From positions 663,835-674,706 of the forward strand of contig CP070771.1 of NCBI GenBank assembly GCA_020345785.1: a stretch of 10,872 bases of DNA. The letters are read 5' to 3'. Origin of the DNA: Desulfobacterales bacterium (lineage in GTDB: Bacteria > Desulfobacterota > Desulfobacteria > Desulfobacterales > JAFDCJ01). The notes beneath the pieces were generated by a model, which worked only from the letters and a program-made list of their open reading frames with translations, ran no database searches and was not told the DNA's origin. The stretch's first letter is position 1. Every line of letters starts with the position of its first letter. A program made the position numbers and the translations under genes. Of the stretch, positions 1-6,651 are shown one piece after another.

Positions 1-2
1 CC

Positions 3-1586
3 ATTGAAAAAGACAGACCTGCCGTGGTCCGCACGATTTATCCATCGCCTCTGCGAATTCGCCGGGTTCTCGAAGAGCTTGGACCCAGTTTCATCAAGCT
101 GGGCCAGTTGATGAGTACACGGGCCGATATTTTTCCTCCGGAATACATTGAAGAATTCAAAAAATTGCAGGACCAAGTTCCGCCCATTCCTTTCGAGGAT
201 ATCCAGGCGGTGATTGAAAGAGAACTCAAGCGACCCATATCGGATATCTTTGTCTCCATCGATAAAGAAGCACTGGCCGCGGCTTCGGTTGCTCAGGTGC
301 ATATGGCCGAACTGGACGAGGACCGGCGGGTGGTAGTGAAGGTTATTCGGCCCGGCATCAGCAAAAAGGTTCGTGAAGACATCGGGCTGATGTACTACTT
401 CGCGGAGAAAATAGAAAAATCATTTGATATCGCTAAGATCGTCGGCTTTGTAGACCTGGTTAAGGAGTTTGAAAGAAGTATCTTTCGCGAGCTTGACATG
501 TACATCGAAGCCGGCAACATAGAACGGTTTGCTCATAACTTTCAGGACAGCGAAGAGCTTTACATCCCGAAGGTTTACTGGGATTATACTGCAAGATCCG
601 TCCTGGTGATGGAGCATATTGAGGGGATTAAGATGGATCGGGTCGACGACATCATTGCCAACAATATCGACCCCAAAGAAATCGCCATGATCGGCCTGCG
701 GTCCTTTTCCCGACAGCTGATGGAGTTTGGACTGTTCCATGCCGACCCCCATCCCGGCAACACGGTTGTGATGTTGGATGGGCGGGTCAGCCTGTTGGAC
801 TTCGGCATCATCGGTTATCTGGATGAAGAGACGATGATGCAACTGGCCAACGTGCTGCTTGGCTATGCGGAGCACGATTACAACATGATCATGGAAGCTC
901 TTGAAGATGCCGGATTGATCAGTGAGGACACCGTCAATCTGAGAAATTTTCGCAATGACTTGAAAGATATCAGTGAACCGTTTTACGGGCGAACGCTGCA
1001 AACCATCTCGGTTCGAGATGTCTATGAACAGGTGATGGGGCTGCTGCTCAAATATCGAATCCGTCTGCCGCGTGATTTGATGCTTCTCATGAAGACCTTC
1101 ATTCAGACGGAAGCGCTCGGAAAAATCCTGGGCAGTGACGCCAGCCTGCTCGAGGTAACCCGGCCTTACGCTAAAAAACTGCTGCAGCGCGGCTACGATG
1201 CTCAGAAACTGGTGCACAACATCGGCCGGGAGATTCGATCCACCCACGGCTACCTGAAGGGTATTCCCAAGCTGCTCAGTGATCTCATTAGAGGCCTGGC
1301 TTCGGGAAGGCGCCCCATTGAGATCCATCATAATGGATTTCAGGAAATCCCTGTCAGGATGGAAAGAGGCATCAATCGGCTGACGGTCGGTCTGATAATC
1401 AGCGCCTCTTTGATTGCCGGTTCACTGGTTCTAAACTCTTCCGAGAAGCTGCTGGAATTCACGGTCGATTTTTACGGCAGCCATACCATATCAATAACCT
1501 CCGTACTCGGCCTGCTGGGCTACACACTGGCAACCATACTGGGATTCTGGTTGGTTATCTCCATATTTCGTTCGGGGAAGATGTAA
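3..1586 (+). CDS. ubiB: UbiB/ABC1 (AarF) family atypical kinase, 5' end cut by window edge
   Basis: Member of the UbiB/ABC1/ADCK atypical kinase family, membrane-associated ATP-binding proteins needed for quinone biosynthesis or lipid homeostasis. Numbering from the GTG at 24: the family-defining KLGQ motif is at 25-28, the Ala-rich loop AAAS at 85-88 (replacing a P-loop), the ATP-binding Lys at 106 in VVVKV, ExD at 156-158, the catalytic HADPHPGN at 239-246 and DFG at 259-261. Two hydrophobic C-terminal segments (about 454-470 and 493-515) are the membrane anchor. All key residues are present. The frame stays open from position 3 through the GTG at 24, so that GTG is probably internal and the true start lies off the left edge. 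It stands alone, with no ubiquinone or menaquinone gene nearby, so the quinone role is family knowledge only. Confidence 0.95.
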   Translation: MEKDRPAVVRTIYPSPLRIRRVLEELGPSFIKLGQLMSTRADIFPPEYIEEFKKLQDQVPPIPFEDIQAVIERELKRPISDIFVSIDKEALAAASVAQVHMAELDEDRRVVVKVIRPGISKKVREDIGLMYYFAEKIEKSFDIAKIVGFVDLVKEFERSIFRELDMYIEAGNIERFAHNFQDSEELYIPKVYWDYTARSVLVMEHIEGIKMDRVDDIIANNIDPKEIAMIGLRSFSRQLMEFGLFHADPHPGNTVVMLDGRVSLLDFGIIGYLDEETMMQLANVLLGYAEHDYNMIMEALEDAGLISEDTVNLRNFRNDLKDISEPFYGRTLQTISVRDVYEQVMGLLLKYRIRLPRDLMLLMKTFIQTEALGKILGSDASLLEVTRPYAKKLLQRGYDAQKLVHNIGREIRSTHGYLKGIPKLLSDLIRGLASGRRPIEIHHNGFQEIPVRMERGINRLTVGLIISASLIAGSLVLNSSEKLLEFTVDFYGSHTISITSVLGLLGYTLATILGFWLVISIFRSGKM

Positions 1587-1725
1587 AGGCTGTTTCAAAA
1601 TCAGTGTTTATAAGCCTTTGGGCGCGCATTTTCCGGGATGGAAAAATCAAAGGGGTGCAAAATATGGGGGAGGGATGAAATTGGATTAAAAGGGTTCTTT
1701 CTATCCTGAATCAGGGCCGGGTTTA
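1587..1725. other. intergenic, weak hairpin after the kinase gene
   Basis: A 7-bp inverted repeat, AAAGGCT (1585-1591) and AGCCTTT (1613-1619), with a 21-nt loop overlaps the stop codon of the kinase gene. No T-run follows it, so it is a poor intrinsic terminator. Nothing else gene-like was seen here. Confidence 0.3.
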
Positions 1726-1771
1726 TTTATTCTAAGATTGAAAACCTGGCCCTGTGGGCCAGGATTCTTTA
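1726..1771. repeat. 46-bp direct repeat, copy 1, with terminator-like hairpin
   Basis: Matches 3313-3358 at 44 of 46 positions. Inside is an 8-bp stem, CCTGGCCC (1745-1752) and GGGCCAGG (1756-1763), with a 3-nt loop. Read on the minus strand the stem is followed by TTTTC and lies 34 nt past the stop of the PEP-CTERM gene, so it can act as that gene's terminator. The identity extends well beyond the stem on both sides, which a terminator alone does not require. Confidence 0.9.
1744..1763 (-). terminator. probable terminator of the dockerin/PEP-CTERM unit
   Basis: Perfect GC-rich 8-bp stem with a 3-nt loop, followed on the minus strand by TTTTC. The T-run is short, so efficiency is uncertain. 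Confidence 0.55.
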
Positions 1772-1797
1772 TTCCTATCAATACGCTAAATTACGTT

Positions 1798-2313
1798 TCA
1801 GGAGCGCCTCGATCGCAAAACAAGCAAACCTATCAGCCCCCCGGCAAGAAGTATAATGGTTGAAGGTAGTGGAACGGCCGAAATAGAATAAGTATTGGTC
1901 GTGTCTTCAAAACTTATGAAAAAATCCGTACCTTCAACAAAGCCTGACGGATCCCCATTTATATCCGATAATATAAAATTATTCAATGAAAGTGAAAAGA
2001 GGTCATCGTTAAAATTTAATGTCCCCAGGGTCCCCGTCGTTAAAGGCGTCCCGGCGCCAGTAAAACCTTGTACAGGGCTCGGAAATGAAAATAGAATCCA
2101 ATCATCAGGTATTATGGAACCTCTGGTAAATGACCAGTTGGGATCGTCTGATTCAACCGCAAATTCAAATCCGAAAACTCCTTCAACGCCTGGATCCAAT
2201 TTAGTGCCGGGGGTGGCATCAAATGCAACCGTTACTGTAGCTGTATATGCGGGATTTAGCGCAAAAAAGCATATGCCAAATACACCTAATATAAAAATCG
2301 CTGTTTTTTTCAT
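1798..2313 (-). CDS. PEP-CTERM (VPLPST variant) exported surface protein
   Basis: A 171-residue secreted protein of unknown specific function. The N-terminus MKKTAIFILG and the following hydrophobic run form a signal peptide, probably cleaved near AYTA (about 22-25). The C-terminus has the full PEP-CTERM sorting tripartite: VPLPST at 147-152, a hydrophobic helix (about 153-166) and the basic tail RSRRS. Exosortases recognise such tails and process the protein for surface or matrix display. The middle is Gly/Asp/Thr/Phe-rich and beta-like, with no catalytic motif seen. The ATG at 2313 is preferred to the upstream in-frame GTG at 2334 because GAGGAG lies about 10 nt before the ATG and the longer form would translate the ribosome binding site. 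It lies 43 bp after the dockerin gene, probably in the same transcript. No exosortase gene is visible here. Confidence 0.85.
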   Translation of the reverse strand: MKKTAIFILGVFGICFFALNPAYTATVTVAFDATPGTKLDPGVEGVFGFEFAVESDDPNWSFTRGSIIPDDWILFSFPSPVQGFTGAGTPLTTGTLGTLNFNDDLFSLSLNNFILSDINGDPSGFVEGTDFFISFEDTTNTYSISAVPLPSTIILLAGGLIGLLVLRSRRS

Positions 2314-2356
2314 TGTAAGTACACTCCTCAGCACGGATTATCAGTAAGAATCACAA

Positions 2357-3181
2357 CTACATCTTAGAGCGGATACATAAATAATCCTGAACGTTTAAAA
2401 GCCCATCTTCATTACAATCAGCATAAGCTGGAAAATTGGTCGTACCAATGTAACTTCTCGTTCTCAAATAGTCCTGAACATTAAAGACGCCATCCGCATT
2501 CGCATCACCCCGCGCTGCGATACTATAGGGTGGGCTGGCTACATTGATCGGCAGAAAGTTCACACCACTGGAATCCGCAGAATCTATAACGACCCCCTCT
2601 TCTCCAGCTGGTGCCCCGGGATCGTATCGCACAAAGTTTTTATAGGTATCGACACCCGCACCCACCGCATATGTGAGCCCTAAGGCAGGTGCGGATGGTA
2701 TAATATTGCCGGTTACCGGTCTAAACGTCACTTTGGCCAGGAAGACTCTTTCTCCGTTTAGGCCCCCTGTAGGATCGGCTGGATCGAGCTTACCGCCGAT
2801 GATCACGACCGCGTCGCTGTAATTGGTGTAATCCGGAGCCGGATTGTTTCTATAGGCCGGATCGTCGCCGAGCTCCCAAAGGGCGGGGTTTGATGTGTAA
2901 GGCGGGGTACCGCTTGATTCAGGAAAGATGATATTCTTCTCAGCACTAACGACTTCTAACTCTAATGGGTCATACGTCAGTCTAATCCCAAAACTTAAAA
3001 CTCTTTCAACAGTGATATCGGCATAAATATAAACATCAAGAATGTTTTCAGCCTGATCGGTTGTAAAAGCGCCTTCTGCATAGACATTGATATCTGCAGC
3101 CCAGGAGTCGGTCGCAATAAGGGCGCCAATTAACCATACCACCGCCCCAAACCACATAATTTTTCTGGAAAATGCTTTCAT
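2357..3181 (-). CDS. secreted cohesin-like / dockerin type I protein
   Basis: A 274-residue exported protein. A signal peptide covers about residues 1-28 (MKAFSRKIMW start, cleavage near SWA/A). Residues 30-155 look like a cohesin-type beta-sandwich: an N-terminal INVYAEG strand, then VLSFGIRLTYDPLELEVVSAE and later GERVFLAKVTF. The C-terminus is a dockerin I domain with two F-hand calcium loops, DANADGVFNVQD (226-237) and DCNEDGLLNVQD (255-266), spaced as in known dockerins. Having a cohesin-like and a dockerin module in one protein suggests self-assembly or surface tethering rather than a classical cellulosome; this is inference. The ATG at 3181 has GGGAGG about 10 nt upstream and is preferred to the GTG at 3211. 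It is the first gene of a likely two-gene operon with the PEP-CTERM gene. The dockerin call is firm; the cohesin call is from local sequence pattern only. Confidence 0.85.
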   Translation of the reverse strand: MKAFSRKIMWFGAVVWLIGALIATDSWAADINVYAEGAFTTDQAENILDVYIYADITVERVLSFGIRLTYDPLELEVVSAEKNIIFPESSGTPPYTSNPALWELGDDPAYRNNPAPDYTNYSDAVVIIGGKLDPADPTGGLNGERVFLAKVTFRPVTGNIIPSAPALGLTYAVGAGVDTYKNFVRYDPGAPAGEEGVVIDSADSSGVNFLPINVASPPYSIAARGDANADGVFNVQDYLRTRSYIGTTNFPAYADCNEDGLLNVQDYLCIRSKM

Positions 3182-3242
3182 CGTTTTCCGGCCTCCCTTA
3201 CGGTAATGCACGTTTATTCTTTATGAAAGGTGAATCCGGTTA

Positions 3243-3274
3243 TTCTATCGCTCAGCAATCACCTTACGATAGAA
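3243..3274. repeat. 8-bp perfect inverted repeat overlapping the -10 box
   Basis: TTCTATCG (3243-3250) and CGATAGAA (3267-3274) flank 16 nt and overlap the predicted -10 and start region of the dockerin promoter. It could be an operator or an RNA hairpin at the very start of the transcript. Confidence 0.5.
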
Positions 3275-3294
3275 AAATATATCGATGATGTCAA
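3266..3294 (-). promoter_or_regulatory. sigma70-type promoter for the dockerin gene
   Basis: On the minus strand, a consensus TTGACA (3289-3294), a 17-nt spacer and TATCGT (3266-3271, 4 of 6 to consensus). It would leave a leader of roughly 78 nt before the ATG at 3181. Confidence 0.6.
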
Positions 3295-3312
3295 TTAAAT
3301 CCTGCCATTCTT

Positions 3313-3358
3313 TTTATTCTAAGATTGAAAACCTGGTCCGGTGGGCCAGGATTCTTTA
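3313..3358. repeat. 46-bp direct repeat, copy 2, with terminator-like hairpin
   Basis: Second copy of the element at 1726-1771, same orientation, two differences. One is a C-to-T change in the stem (3337) that turns a C-G pair into a T-G wobble, so the hairpin (3332-3339 with 3343-3350) is kept. The other is in the loop. On the minus strand it lies 114 nt past the cbiK stop and is followed by TTTTC, so it can terminate cbiK transcription just before the dockerin promoter. Confidence 0.9.
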
Positions 3359-3463
3359 CTGAAGCCGTCCGCCCCAGTGTGGCGTCCTTTTCAACCACAA
3401 GCAGTGCCGAAGAAGATCGTATCAGGGAATCTGTCCAAGGTTGGAGCGTTTGCCAAGCCCCCG

Positions 3464-4462
3464 TCATTTTAGTGGGATGCCGGCATCGCGCGCTGCATCC
3501 TTGATATGCGCGACGAATATTTGAGCAAAATCATCATTGGATCCCAGGCCTTCGAGAACAGGCAGGACTTTAAAACCCTTGGCGGTCAAGACACTTTTCC
3601 AGGAATCCTGTTCATTACCGGCCATGTCATTGACGGCATGATCACCGGCAACGATCATAAAGGGTTTGAGAATGATGTTGCCGGAATCAAAATTTGATAG
3701 ATAGCGGACAACATCATCTATTCCCGGGTAGCCTTCGACGGCCCCGATAAAGGTGACCACATCAGGATACATCTCCCGCATCATCTTTGCGGCTTCGCTG
3801 TAAATACCGGTCGGCCAATGCGCGTTGCCGTGAGCCATGTAAACCAGCTTTGCCGTTTGCTTTCTGGCAAGTTCGATATCCGGTGCCAGGGTTCGCAGCG
3901 CTTTATCAATGTCTTGATGATAGTCATAGCGCGCTCCCACCGTTCCTAAAGCCGGCCGGCCCAGGGCGATCTTTTCAAAGGGCATCCATTTTTCTTTTAT
4001 CGTTCTTATCGAACGCATGGCATTTACATATTGGGCCAGATCATGGGATTGTTCCATGAAAAACATATGGGTCGGCTGCACGATAATATTCCGGTAGCCA
4101 TCTTCAAACAGGTCGCCAAAGCTTGCGATAATATTCTTGACATACAATATATCTGCCGGAATACCCTGATCCAACCATTTTTGAGCCTCGGCCTGCCGCT
4201 TTTTCCAGACGGAGCGGATGATGTTTGAAGTAAAGGTGACCCTGACCGGAACATCCGGGAACGCGGTCTGAATTTGGCGTTGAATATTAGTGATCGACTC
4301 CAGGGCCGATGGCACCGTCGTGCCGAAGCTGGCGAGCATAATGGCGACTTTTACGCCCTTTTTTTTGGATTCACTTTGGCCGGCGGCAAAAGTATTTAAT
4401 GAAATTCCGGCCCATATCACAACAGCCATACTGAGACTGGCAATCAGCGCTTTTTTCATCAT
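3464..4462 (-). CDS. cbiK: exported sirohydrochlorin cobaltochelatase, CbiK type
   Basis: CbiK chelatases insert Co2+ into sirohydrochlorin in the anaerobic (early-cobalt) cobalamin pathway. This 332-residue copy begins with a signal peptide (MMKKALIASL, hydrophobic core, FAAG near 25-28), like the periplasmic CbiKP described in Desulfovibrio vulgaris. Metal-binding positions expected for the family are present: His211 in AHGN, Glu243 in VEGYPG and His275 in AGDHA. The opening strand VKVAIMLASFGTTVPSA (37-53) is the class II chelatase N-terminus. GGAGG lies 6 nt before the ATG at 4462; a second ATG follows at once. A cobalamin riboswitch and terminator stand directly upstream, so expression should fall when B12 is plentiful, which supports a cobalamin rather than sirohaem or haem role. 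No other cbi gene is nearby. Why the exported form is useful, when its substrate is cytoplasmic, is unsettled for the family. Confidence 0.92.
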   Translation of the reverse strand: MMKKALIASLSMAVVIWAGISLNTFAAGQSESKKKGVKVAIMLASFGTTVPSALESITNIQRQIQTAFPDVPVRVTFTSNIIRSVWKKRQAEAQKWLDQGIPADILYVKNIIASFGDLFEDGYRNIIVQPTHMFFMEQSHDLAQYVNAMRSIRTIKEKWMPFEKIALGRPALGTVGARYDYHQDIDKALRTLAPDIELARKQTAKLVYMAHGNAHWPTGIYSEAAKMMREMYPDVVTFIGAVEGYPGIDDVVRYLSNFDSGNIILKPFMIVAGDHAVNDMAGNEQDSWKSVLTAKGFKVLPVLEGLGSNDDFAQIFVAHIKDAARDAGIPLK

Positions 4463-4479
4463 GACAATCCTCCACCCAT

Positions 4480-4512
4480 AAAAAAACCCTCCAAGCGTTT
4501 ATGCTTGAAGGG
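4480..4512 (-). terminator. intrinsic terminator, expression platform of the cobalamin riboswitch
   Basis: On the minus strand: CCCTTCAAGC (4503-4512), loop of 6, GCTTGGAGGG (4487-4496), then seven T (4480-4486). A 10-bp stem with one T-G wobble plus a T-run is a textbook terminator. It ends just before the cbiK ribosome binding site, so premature termination is the likely control mechanism. Confidence 0.88.
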
Positions 4513-4585
4513 CTGCACCCAGTTTCCTTGACCCTTGAATGTTTTTTGCAGAGCCGTTGATGATCCGCAAAGCGACCGCAGATTT

Positions 4586-4768
4586 TTTGAGGCAGGTCTT
4601 CTGGCTTCCCCTCCCTTTCAATGGCCTTCCCATCCCGATGGTTCGAAACAGTGGCACCCGGTGATTGAAAGGGTTCTCTTCCCTGTGATAGCCGAGAAGA
4701 GAAGGGTCACAGCGGCGGGACCGCTCCTGATTTAAACAGGATTCCCTATTAAGCTTGCACACCTCGCG
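4586..4768 (-). ncRNA. cobalamin (adenosylcobalamin-type) riboswitch
   Basis: Read on the minus strand, the aptamer has the 5' GGGAATCCTG block, then GCCGCTGTGAC, and the conserved Cbl box AGCCAGAAGACCTGCCT (4590-4606). A P1-like closing pair can form between GAGG (4762-4765) and CCTC just after the Cbl box. It is followed by the terminator at 4480-4512 and then cbiK. Known members sense adenosylcobalamin and repress B12 synthesis or uptake genes. The boundaries are approximate. Confidence 0.93.
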
Positions 4769-4773
4769 ACCTT

Positions 4774-4801
4774 ATTAATTTATAAGAACTCTTGTTGTCA
4801 A
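4774..4801 (-). promoter_or_regulatory. possible promoter for the riboswitch-cbiK transcript
   Basis: Consensus TTGACA on the minus strand (4796-4801), 16-nt spacer, ATTAAT (4774-4779). The -10 is only 4 of 6. The position, just upstream of the aptamer, is what is expected. Confidence 0.45.
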
Positions 4802-4809
4802 GAGATTAC

Positions 4810-5268
4810 TTAATCAGGAACCATCACGTCGAGGTCGGCCGTTGCCTGGATATTGCCGCTTTCGACCCTTTGCGTGATTTTAGGCAGCGCCCGGCGCATC
4901 TGTCGGAGGGCCTGGCGGGTGCGGTGTTCATTCTCAACCAGAGCAAGCCGCAGATAGTTTTCACCCTCTTCGCCAAATCCTTTGCCGGGGGCAACCGCCA
5001 CGTTGGCTTCCTGCATCAGCTGTATGGCAAATTGCATAGAACCAATTTTAACGAAAGCGTCCGGCATCTCGACCCACACAAACATGCCGGCCTGCGGCTT
5101 GTTGACCGACCAGCCCATTTTTTCCAACCCCTCACACAGAATCTCACGACGCTGCTGATACTTTTCAACCTGTTCATCGACCTCGGCGTCGCAGCCGCGC
5201 AAGGCGACAATGCCGGCCGCCTGGATGGCCGCAAAGATGCCGTAGTCATAGTAGCCTTTAATTTTCAG
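4810..5268 (-). pseudogene. C-terminal remnant of a class I aminotransferase (AlaC-like)
   Basis: About 152 residues matching the C-terminal domain of fold-type I, class I/II aminotransferases such as the alanine transaminase AlaC: LKIKGYYDYGIF, then the small domain with AGMFVWVEMP, VAVAPGKGFGEEGENYLRLALVENEHRTRQ. The family is near 400 residues. Everything before the LKIKGYY segment is missing, including the cofactor-binding Lys and the pyridoxal-phosphate pocket, so it cannot be active. In frame, the sequence upstream of 5268 (QTNF and before) no longer resembles the family, which marks a deletion or rearrangement junction near 5268-5275. An ATG at 5334 could still start a short product but has no family support. 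The stop lies close to the cbiK promoter. Confidence 0.8.
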
Positions 5269-5512
5269 GAAATTTGTTTGAAACCTAATGACATTATGAT
5301 ATATTGCCCCCCCTCTGCGCTGGCGGGTTGCCACTGCATTCGTCCGAAGATGCTCAGCGCTGTCTTTGAGATCAGGGCAGGGAATTTATGGCAAAGTAAT
5401 TTAAATGGGTTTCAGGTGTCAGCTGATGGCCGTTAAAAAAATCAAAGCAATCGGCAACATCGACAACAAATTGTAGATACGGCGCTAATAAGTGCCTAAG
5501 GCAGGTGAAAGA
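5269..5512. other. gene-free junction between aminotransferase remnant and barrel gene
   Basis: No gene is recognised. It contains the aminotransferase break point, a copy of the GTTTCAGGTGTC repeat (5409-5420) also found at 8660-8671, and AGGTG (5503-5507), the likely ribosome binding site of the next gene. No clear promoter was seen. Confidence 0.5.
5409..5420 (+). repeat. GTTTCAGGTGTC dispersed repeat, copy A
   Basis: Preceded by TAAATGG (5402-5408). The copy near 8651-8671 has the same two blocks with two extra bases between them. It lies in the debris beside the broken aminotransferase. Confidence 0.5.
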
Positions 5513-6097
5513 GTGGTCAAATATCGCGTTATGGCAGGTTTTATGCTCATCGCCGCCTTATTGGCGGTTACCGACGAAACGATGGCCGGGCAGGATTATG
5601 CCGTCACCGTGTATGCCGGGCGTATGACCGATAGTGACTTCGGCGATACCCTCATCGGGAAAGCCGATTTTGTCGATGCCTATGTTCTGGTCGGCGCCTT
5701 TGCATGGACGTTTGCGCGTTTTTATGAAAAGGCGTTGTCCTTTGAGTTGGAAGGGCAGGTGGGGAAATGGTTTGGCGACCAGCATAATTGGGAGTTCAAT
5801 CTTCCGGTGGCTGTTCGCTGGAGCAAATTCCCCTGGGGTAAATATGTGGCGACCAGCCTGGCCTACGGTATCGGGCCATCCTATGCGGCGAAAGAACCCG
5901 AGGAAGAAATCGAACTGAACGATTCCACCAAAAAGTTTTTGGTCTACTGGTTCGGCGAATTGACCCTCGGACCTCCTGAGAGCAACTGGGCGGGGTCGCT
6001 GCGCATACACCATCGCTCAGGGGCTTTCGGCCTGGTCGAAGAGCAGGGCAGGGGTGGTTCCAACACGGTCGCCGTCGGCGTTAAATATCGATTTTAG
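5513..6097 (+). CDS. outer-membrane beta-barrel protein, PagL/acyloxyacyl-hydrolase-like
   Basis: A 194-residue exported protein. A signal peptide (MVKYRVMAGFMLIAALL, cleavage near TMA/GQ) is followed by alternating beta strands and a C-terminal KYRF ending in Phe, the usual outer-membrane barrel signal. Near the C-terminus, LRIHHRSGAFGL and GGSNTVAVGVKYRF resemble the H-x-S region of lipid A 3-O-deacylases (PagL), which remove an acyl chain from lipid A. The third PagL catalytic residue, a Glu about 14 after the His, is not at that spacing here (Glu is at +9/+10), so enzyme activity is unproven. The GTG at 5513 is chosen because AGGTG lies 5 nt upstream; an in-frame GTG at 5492 and an ATG at 5531 are alternatives. 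It converges on the RidA gene with a 6-bp gap. Confidence 0.7.
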   Translation: MVKYRVMAGFMLIAALLAVTDETMAGQDYAVTVYAGRMTDSDFGDTLIGKADFVDAYVLVGAFAWTFARFYEKALSFELEGQVGKWFGDQHNWEFNLPVAVRWSKFPWGKYVATSLAYGIGPSYAAKEPEEEIELNDSTKKFLVYWFGELTLGPPESNWAGSLRIHHRSGAFGLVEEQGRGGSNTVAVGVKYRF

Positions 6098-6115
6098 GCG
6101 GCCTTAAATCGATAT
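6085..6115. terminator. 31-bp palindrome covering both convergent stop codons
   Basis: ATATCGATTTTAGGC (6085-6099) and GCCTTAAATCGATAT (6101-6115) are complementary at 14 of 15 positions around a single central base. It holds the TAG of the barrel gene and the TAA of the RidA gene. There is no long T-run on either side, so a bidirectional terminator is a guess from position and symmetry. Confidence 0.5.
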
Positions 6116-6565
6116 CTCAACGATCATCTCAATTTCAACCGCAATGTTCATCGGCAGCGCATTTGTCCCCACAGCGGAGCGTGCATGCTTACCCTTGTCG
6201 CCGAATACTTCGACCAAAAAATCTGAAGCGCCGTTAATGACCTTGGGCTGATCGGTGAAATCCGCCGGGCAGTTGACAAGTCCCAGGAGTTTCACTACGC
6301 GTTTGACCTTGTCCAGACTACCGATTTCGGCTTTCAGTGAACCCAGCAGCCCGATGGCGATCCGTCGGGCGGCTTCATAACCCTGGTCGGTTGTTAAATC
6401 CGCACCGACCTTGCCGGTAATCAAAGAACCATCTTCTTTGAAGGGACCGTGGCCGGAGAGAAAAACCAGATTTCCGGTGCAAACAGCGGGGACGTAATTG
6501 GCCACCGGTGTTACAGCCGGCGGTAGCGTGACCCCCATCTCTTTGAGTCTGGCTTCAATCTGCAT
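6104..6565 (-). CDS. RidA family (YjgF/YER057c/UK114) protein
   Basis: A 153-residue, cytosolic trimer-type protein of the Rid family. The best-known members hydrolyse reactive enamine/imine intermediates made by pyridoxal-phosphate enzymes. The sequence shows VFLSGHGPF (34-42), the conserved Arg129 in ARSAVGTNALPMN and Glu144 in AVEIE. It belongs to the longer RidA-like subgroup (about 150 residues) rather than the 125-130-residue RidA proper, so the exact substrate is open. AAGGAG lies 6 nt before the ATG, giving a confident start. A 9-bp hairpin sits about 40 nt upstream. The nearby broken aminotransferase is a pyridoxal-phosphate enzyme, but no functional link can be claimed. Confidence 0.9.
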   Translation of the reverse strand: MQIEARLKEMGVTLPPAVTPVANYVPAVCTGNLVFLSGHGPFKEDGSLITGKVGADLTTDQGYEAARRIAIGLLGSLKAEIGSLDKVKRVVKLLGLVNCPADFTDQPKVINGASDFLVEVFGDKGKHARSAVGTNALPMNIAVEIEMIVEISI

Positions 6566-6605
6566 TTGAAACTCCTTTCCGGGATTTTTAAAGAACGCTT
6601 CACAA

Positions 6606-6629
6606 CCCTGAAAACACTATTTTTCAGGG
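6606..6629. repeat. 9-bp hairpin in the ridA leader
   Basis: CCCTGAAAA (6606-6614) pairs perfectly with TTTTCAGGG (6621-6629) across a 6-nt loop. No T-run follows on either strand. It lies about 40 nt before the RidA start codon, so it could be a leader structure. Confidence 0.4.
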
Positions 6630-6651
6630 CGGTTTAATGGGGAGTAATCAG

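Noticed and set aside
420..1331. Long 303-codon minus-strand frame opposite the kinase
   Set aside because: It lies entirely opposite the UbiB kinase, whose catalytic motifs are intact, and shows no domain of its own.
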